A stretch of 11,314 nucleotides of DNA from Bacteroidales bacterium UBA3389 (GTDB lineage Bacteria > Bacteroidota > Bacteroidia > Bacteroidales > P3): assembly GCA_002358835.1 (NCBI GenBank), contig DEPP01000089.1:18872-30185 (forward strand). Reading direction: 5' to 3'. Below the pieces are notes generated by a model. It was not told the origin of the DNA. It made no database searches and saw only the letters and a program-made list of their open reading frames with translations. Made by a program: the position numbers and the translations under genes. Each line of letters begins with the position of its first letter. Within the stretch, counting starts at the first letter, position 1. This document shows, piece by piece, positions 7,555 to 11,314 of this stretch.

Positions 7555-8211
7555 ATGAAAAAAGTTATTGTATGTATGCTTGCAGCTGTTTCAATGCTGT
7601 TTGTATCAGAAGGAGCAATGGCTCAAAAAATCAATTTCGGTGCAAAAGCCGGTTTGAACCTTTCAACTTGGAATGTTGATGATTGCGAATTCAAACCCGG
7701 ATTTCATGCAGGTGTGTATGCGAATATAAAAATCAATAAAATGTTCGCAATACAGCCGGAAGTGTTGTACTCAATGGAAGGTGTAAGAGTTTCGGAAGAC
7801 GAAACTCAAACAGTGTTGGGAAAAGAGTATTTCATGAATCTAAGTGCTACAACTACGACACACAGACTTAATGTCCCTGTTTTGTTGCACATAACTCCGA
7901 TTCCGCTTTTGACAATCGAAGTAGGACCTCAATTCGGTTTTAATTTGGCAATGTCAAACAGAGAAAAATTTGAAACAAACGTACCTGCAGTACCGAATTA
8001 TGACGAAACAACAACTGTGGATAGCGATGTGTACAATATGTTTGAGTTAGGATTCGGCGTAGGTGTACAAGTAAACTTGGCAGGTAATATTTCGTTGGGA
8101 GCAAGATACGTTTACGGACTTACACCTTTGTTAGGAGATGTTTATGATGGCTTTGCAGAACAAGAATACGGCACAAGCAATTTAATGATCAGCTGCAGCT
8201 TCGGATTCTAA
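7555..8211 (+). CDS. Small outer-membrane beta-barrel protein, PorT-like family
   Basis: A 218-residue protein with a signal peptide of about 23 residues (MKK, hydrophobic core, cleavage after AMA). The mature part begins KINFGAKAGLNLSTW, the standard first strand of small PorT-like outer-membrane barrels. Alternating strands follow: GFHAGVYANIKIN, FAIQPEVLYSMEGV, HRLNVPVLLHITP, LTIEVGPQFGFNLA, ELGFGVGVQVNLAGNISLGARYVYGL. The protein ends LMISCSFGF, with the C-terminal phenylalanine expected of a BamA substrate. The family name refers to the fold: PorT itself is a T9SS component, but most members with this fold have no known function, and I do not claim a T9SS role for it. An acidic, threonine-rich stretch around residues 139-159 is probably a surface or periplasmic loop. 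The 66-bp gap upstream is larger than those between the preceding genes, so it could be a separate transcription unit. A strong terminator follows at 8234-8266. Confidence 0.83.
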   Translation: MKKVIVCMLAAVSMLFVSEGAMAQKINFGAKAGLNLSTWNVDDCEFKPGFHAGVYANIKINKMFAIQPEVLYSMEGVRVSEDETQTVLGKEYFMNLSATTTTHRLNVPVLLHITPIPLLTIEVGPQFGFNLAMSNREKFETNVPAVPNYDETTTVDSDVYNMFELGFGVGVQVNLAGNISLGARYVYGLTPLLGDVYDGFAEQEYGTSNLMISCSFGF

Positions 8212-8233
8212 TCAGGATTAAAGTTGATAAAAC

Positions 8234-8266
8234 AAAGAAAGGGAGGCGATGAGTCTCCTTTTCTTT
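8234..8266. terminator. Probable bidirectional intrinsic terminator
   Basis: The left arm AAAGAAAGGGAG (8234-8245) pairs with CTCCTTTTCTTT (8255-8266) over 12 positions with one G-T pair, and the inner GC/GT can extend the stem by two more pairs around the loop GATGA. The plus-strand transcript leaves the GC-rich part of the stem into a U-rich run (TTTTCTTT), and the minus-strand transcript does the same (CTTTCTTTGTTTT). It lies 22 bp after the plus-strand stop at 8211, in a convergent gap. Confidence 0.8.
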
Positions 8267-8288
8267 ATATCCGTTCCTGTTGTCGAAC

Positions 8289-8425
8289 AATCGAATCAAA
8301 GAAACGATTTTCCAACCCTTTGTTTTAGAAAAATAGAATCAAGATTCGTTTGAATGAAATCAAGAAAGAATTTACTAAAACAAAGATTCGATTTTCTAAT
8401 TCTTGATTTTAGAAAATCGAATCTT
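8289..8425. repeat. Degenerate palindromic repeats in the convergent intergenic gap
   Basis: The 221-bp gap 8212-8432 holds no gene. Besides the hairpins, its right part is built from related pieces of one palindromic motif: AATCGAATC at 8289-8297 and again at 8415-8423 region, CGATTTTC(C/T) at 8305-8313 and 8389-8397, AAGATTCG at 8341-8348 and 8383-8390, and TTTAGAAAA followed by a GAATC at 8323-8340 and 8408-8423. The copies are imperfect apart from the final inverted pair. This could be a decayed intergenic repeat element or chance enrichment in AT-rich DNA. Confidence 0.5.
8383..8425 (-). terminator. Perfect 17-bp inverted repeat, probable terminator for the minus-strand genes
   Basis: AAGATTCGATTTTCTAA (8383-8399) and TTAGAAAATCGAATCTT (8409-8425) are exact reverse complements separated by a 9-base loop. 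The hairpin starts 7 bp beyond the stop codon (8433-8435, read on the minus strand), and the minus-strand transcript continues into TGTTTTAG after the stem, a short U-run. The stem is AT-rich for an intrinsic terminator, but its length and position fit. It is also the best-preserved copy of the palindromic motif scattered in this gap. Confidence 0.6.
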
Positions 8426-8432
8426 GATGTTG

Positions 8433-9065
8433 TTATTCTCCTTTCAAACGATAGAACATGAATCCCAAGAAAATGCGTGGGCCATGTGCGAAATCATCTT
8501 GTGGATTGTTGAGGTTGATAAGGTAATCCGCCTTAAGGGTAAGTCTTATTTTGGAGTTGACGGTATATTCCACGCCCACAAACGGAGCAATTGCCAAAAA
8601 GGAATATTCTCTGAAAGATGTGTTGGTCTCAACTATGTAATCATCTGTGTATTTCTCGCTAAGGGTGAGATTTTTTGTGTTTCCGCCTCCAACCAAAAGC
8701 CCTGTAAATGGAGCGAATCTTTTGAATTGCCAAATACAATCAACCAACAATCCGCCCCAACTTGTAGATGCATAACTGCCGTTTGAATTGTATCTGATGT
8801 CTGAAACATATCCTTCACCACCTACTCGTAAGTGTTTTCCGAAATGAAGTCTTGCCGCTCCTCCTATGCCGAAAGGAAAACCCTTTATCTGGTTTTGCGA
8901 GATTGAATGATTGGGACCAATCGTCAAATCGAAAGTTCCGCTTTGCAAATAACCACTATGTATCATCATTCCGCCTGAAAATCCGCTGTAGTTAAGCTTT
9001 CCCTGAGACATTGCAAAACCCGAACTCAATATTACGAAGGATAATGCCAGCAAAATCTTTTTCAT
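8433..9065 (-). CDS. Outer-membrane beta-barrel protein of unknown function
   Basis: A 210-residue protein. Residues 1-20 are a signal peptide (MKK, hydrophobic stretch LLALSFVILSSGFA, cleavage near AMS-Q). The mature sequence is rich in glycine, aromatic residues and alternating hydrophobic strands: LNYSGFSGGMMIHSGYLQSG, FPFGIGGAARLHFGKHLRVGGEGYVSDI, SWGGLLVDCIWQFKRFAPFTGLLVGGG, FLAIAPFVGVEYTVNSKIRLTLKADYLI, and FLGFMFYRLKGE at the end. This fits a small eight- to ten-strand outer-membrane barrel. Unlike most BamA substrates the protein does not end in an aromatic residue: LKGE follows the last FMFYR strand. I do not recognise a characterised family. The start ATG (9065) lies 23 bp after the topA stop, with no room for an obvious separate promoter, so it is probably read from the topA transcript or from a promoter inside topA. 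It is not closely similar to the barrel at 7555-8211 by eye. Confidence 0.75.
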   Translation of the reverse strand: MKKILLALSFVILSSGFAMSQGKLNYSGFSGGMMIHSGYLQSGTFDLTIGPNHSISQNQIKGFPFGIGGAARLHFGKHLRVGGEGYVSDIRYNSNGSYASTSWGGLLVDCIWQFKRFAPFTGLLVGGGNTKNLTLSEKYTDDYIVETNTSFREYSFLAIAPFVGVEYTVNSKIRLTLKADYLINLNNPQDDFAHGPRIFLGFMFYRLKGE

Positions 9066-9088
9066 AGCTTGATAGTTTTCGTTATTGT

Positions 9089-11314
9089 TTATTTCTTTCG
9101 ACGACTTGTTGTCTTCTTTTCAATAACAGGCTGATTGACGATTTGTTCAACAATCTTGTCATTTAATTCCTCTGCTTTGTTTTCCTTAGGAATTTTGTAA
9201 TTTTTGCCGTTATATTTAATGTAAACCCCATATCGTCCTTCCAATAACTCGGCTCCGCAAGCGAATGTCTTGATTGCTTCTTGTTTTTTAGTCTCTCCGC
9301 TGACTATAGCAATGGCTTGCTCTGCTGTTATTTCGCCTGCATTTACTCCTCTTGGGATTCGGAAGTTGTTTTCGTCATATTTGATGTACATTCCGTAGCG
9401 TCCGTATGCCAAAGTGATGTCTTTGCCATCTTTTGTGGCAAGTACTTTTCCTACAAGCTCGGTTTGTTTGTCTTTTTTCTCGATTACCTCTACGCATTCT
9501 TCGAAGCTGACTTCCATCGGGTCGATTCCTTTTGGTAGAGTGTAGTTCTTGGCGTTGTAACTGATATATGCACCAAATCTTCCGTTGTTTGCAACTATTT
9601 CATGCTCGTTTAATATTCCTACAATACGGGGAAGACGGAATAAATCCAAAGCCTCTTCAAGTGTTATGGTATTTATCGATTGTGTTTTTTTCAATGATGC
9701 GAATCGAGGCTTTTCTTCGTCGGATATTTCGCCAATTTGTATCATTGCTCCAAAACGTCCTATTTTTGCATAAACGTTTTTGCCACTTGCATTGTCGATT
9801 CCAAGCAGTCTTTCACCACTTTCTTTTTTGCTTTCTTTGGTTGCTTCAACTTCTTTGTGGAATGGAGTGTAGAACTCTTTCATCATGTCCTGCCAACTCT
9901 CATCTCCCTGAGCTATTTTGTCGAACTGCTTTTCCACTTGTGCAGTAAAATTGTAGTCGATTATGTCTGTGAAATGCTCAACCAAAAAGTTGTTTACGAT
10001 AGTGCCTATATCGGTTGGGTGAAGTTTGCCTTTCTCGCTACCAAAGTTCTCTTGCTCTTGTTGTTCGTTGATGTTGCCGTTTTCCAAGAACAATACAACG
10101 ATTTCTCTCTGTTGAGCAGGATTGTCTTGTTTGTTTACATATTCTCGTTTTTGGATTGTAGTTATGGTAGGAGCGTAAGTTGATGGTCTGCCTATGCCTA
10201 AGTCTTCGAGCTTTTTAACAAGCATTGCCTCGTTATAACGTGCCGGTGGAGTAGAATGGCTCTCTTGTGCTTTGGAATAAAGATGCTGTAAAACCTCCCC
10301 TTGATTTACTCTCGGTAATATTGAAGTTGATTCCTTTTCTTCGGTAGAGTCTTCTTCTCTATTAGGAGCATAGACTTTCATAAAGCCATCGAACAATACT
10401 ACTTCGCCGTTTGCAATGTGTTTTTCTTCACGATTGGAAATTGCTATGGTGATATTGGTTTTCTCTAATTTTGCATCTGCCATTTGAGACGCCAATGTAC
10501 GTTTGCGAATCAGGTCATATAATCTTTGAGCGGCAGGTTCGGCAATGATTTCTTTACGAGATAGATCAGTAGGTCTTATAGCCTCGTGAGCCTCTTGAGC
10601 ACCTTTTATCTTGTTTGCGTATTTGCGTATTTTCAAATAAGAATCGCCATATTCAGATAGAATAACCTCTTTTGCTTGTGCAAGAGCTAAATCGCTCAAA
10701 TTAACAGAGTCTGTTCTCATATAAGTAATGTATCCTTCCTCATAAAGATTCTGAGCGACGGACATTGTTCTTGAAACAGACATTCCAAGTCTCTTTGATG
10801 CTTCTTGTTGAAGAGTTGAAGTCGTAAAGGGAGCTGATGGTGATGTCTTGCTAGGTTTTGTTTCTATTGCTTCAACTGAGAAAATTGCTTCTTTGCAATC
10901 GTTTAAGAATTTTAAGGTTTCTTCTTTTGTTTCGAACTTTTTGTCCAATGTGGTAAAGATATGCTTTCCTTCATTGGTAAGAAATGCTGCTTTTACCTTA
11001 TATAATGTATGTTGTTTGAAGTTCTGAATCTCTGTTTCCTTTTCTACAATCAATCGAACGGCAACACTCTGAACTCTACCTGCAGAAAGAGCCGGTTTAA
11101 CCTTCTTCCAAAGCACAGGAGATATCTCATAGCCTACAATTCTGTCAAGAACTCGTCTTGCCTGCTGAGAATCAACAAGACTTGTATCTATTGAACGAGG
11201 TTCTTTTATACCCTGAGATACTGCTTTTTTTGTAATTTCGTTAAATGTAACACGGTTAGCCTCGTTCATATCAATATCAAGCACGGTTGCAAGATGCCAC
11301 GAAATTGCTTCTCC
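9089..11314 (-). CDS. topA: DNA topoisomerase I (type IA), N-terminus outside the window
   Basis: This enzyme relaxes negative supercoils by cutting one strand through a 5'-phosphotyrosine link. The frame is open to the window edge, where it reads GEAISWHLAT, the end of the Toprim DREGEAI(A)WHL motif; the GTG at 11284 is therefore an internal valine. 741 residues are visible and about 110 N-terminal ones are missing, judged from the position of that motif in Escherichia coli TopA. Landmarks: SAGRVQSVAVRLIVEKE, then the catalytic tyrosine in EGYITYMRTDSVNLS (codon 10721-10723), EAHEAIRPTD, and GIGRPSTYAPTITTIQKREYV. The C-terminus has four topoisomerase C-terminal repeats marked by GRFGAMIQ, GRFGAYISY, GRYGMYIKY and GRYGVYIKY (about 9190-9760), no cysteine zinc fingers, and a basic end EKKTTSRRKK. 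This zinc-free repeat tail is common in Bacteroidetes TopA. A barrel-protein gene follows after 23 bp. Confidence 0.96.
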   Translation of the reverse strand, partial: GEAISWHLATVLDIDMNEANRVTFNEITKKAVSQGIKEPRSIDTSLVDSQQARRVLDRIVGYEISPVLWKKVKPALSAGRVQSVAVRLIVEKETEIQNFKQHTLYKVKAAFLTNEGKHIFTTLDKKFETKEETLKFLNDCKEAIFSVEAIETKPSKTSPSAPFTTSTLQQEASKRLGMSVSRTMSVAQNLYEEGYITYMRTDSVNLSDLALAQAKEVILSEYGDSYLKIRKYANKIKGAQEAHEAIRPTDLSRKEIIAEPAAQRLYDLIRKRTLASQMADAKLEKTNITIAISNREEKHIANGEVVLFDGFMKVYAPNREEDSTEEKESTSILPRVNQGEVLQHLYSKAQESHSTPPARYNEAMLVKKLEDLGIGRPSTYAPTITTIQKREYVNKQDNPAQQREIVVLFLENGNINEQQEQENFGSEKGKLHPTDIGTIVNNFLVEHFTDIIDYNFTAQVEKQFDKIAQGDESWQDMMKEFYTPFHKEVEATKESKKESGERLLGIDNASGKNVYAKIGRFGAMIQIGEISDEEKPRFASLKKTQSINTITLEEALDLFRLPRIVGILNEHEIVANNGRFGAYISYNAKNYTLPKGIDPMEVSFEECVEVIEKKDKQTELVGKVLATKDGKDITLAYGRYGMYIKYDENNFRIPRGVNAGEITAEQAIAIVSGETKKQEAIKTFACGAELLEGRYGVYIKYNGKNYKIPKENKAEELNDKIVEQIVNQPVIEKKTTSRRKK

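Noticed and set aside
8403..8786. Plus-strand open frame of 127 codons opposite the minus-strand barrel gene
   Set aside because: It starts inside the inverted repeat, overlaps the barrel gene antisense, and lacks protein-like composition, while the minus frame has a signal peptide and barrel strands.
9737..10183. Plus-strand open frame of 148 codons inside topA
   Set aside because: Antisense to strongly conserved topA sequence; its phenylalanine-rich composition is what the complement of lysine/glutamate codons gives.

Overview
The window looks like a piece of a Bacteroidetes (probably Bacteroidales-type) chromosome. Four things point there: AT-rich DNA, start regions without Shine-Dalgarno boxes, a type IX secretion system (T9SS) plug-family protein, and a secreted protein ending in a type B (gliding-motility-type) T9SS sorting domain. 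The carboxypeptidase-regulatory/TonB-receptor architecture and small PorT-like barrels fit the same phylum. Most genes are recognisable at family level. I see no RNA gene, insertion sequence, CRISPR array or prophage.

Layout. Positions 1-8211 are read left to right. They hold the 3' part of a T9SS plug-family gene (1-908), a 75-bp gap with a candidate promoter, and then four closely packed genes: a TonB-dependent outer-membrane receptor (984-3407), an M16-family peptidase homologue without its zinc site (3417-4715), a modular T9SS cargo protein (4733-6742) and a ComB-family 2-phosphosulfolactate phosphatase (6763-7488). The gaps between these four are 9, 17 and 20 bp, so they are likely co-transcribed. 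A small outer-membrane barrel protein (7555-8211) follows after 66 bp. From 8433 to the right edge everything is on the minus strand: topA (DNA topoisomerase I, 5' end outside the window) reads into a second small outer-membrane barrel gene (8433-9065).

The two gene sets converge on a 221-bp intergenic region. It contains a strong, apparently bidirectional terminator hairpin (8234-8266), a perfect 17-bp inverted repeat (8383-8425) beside the minus-strand stop codon, and degenerate copies of the same palindromic motif between them.

How the genes fit together. The left part is centred on the cell envelope: a T9SS component, a TonB receptor, a T9SS-exported surface protein and small barrels. 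The M16 homologue sits between receptor and cargo but has no signal peptide and no HXXEH site, so it is probably a non-catalytic subunit or pseudo-enzyme. ComB and topA are metabolic and housekeeping neighbours. I do not see a clearly new multi-gene system. The points most worth a second look are the zinc-less M16 gene in its receptor/cargo operon, the type B cargo without an adjacent SprF-like partner, a 21-bp tandem duplication that builds the receptor's signal peptide behind a TTG start, and the palindromic repeats in the convergent gap.
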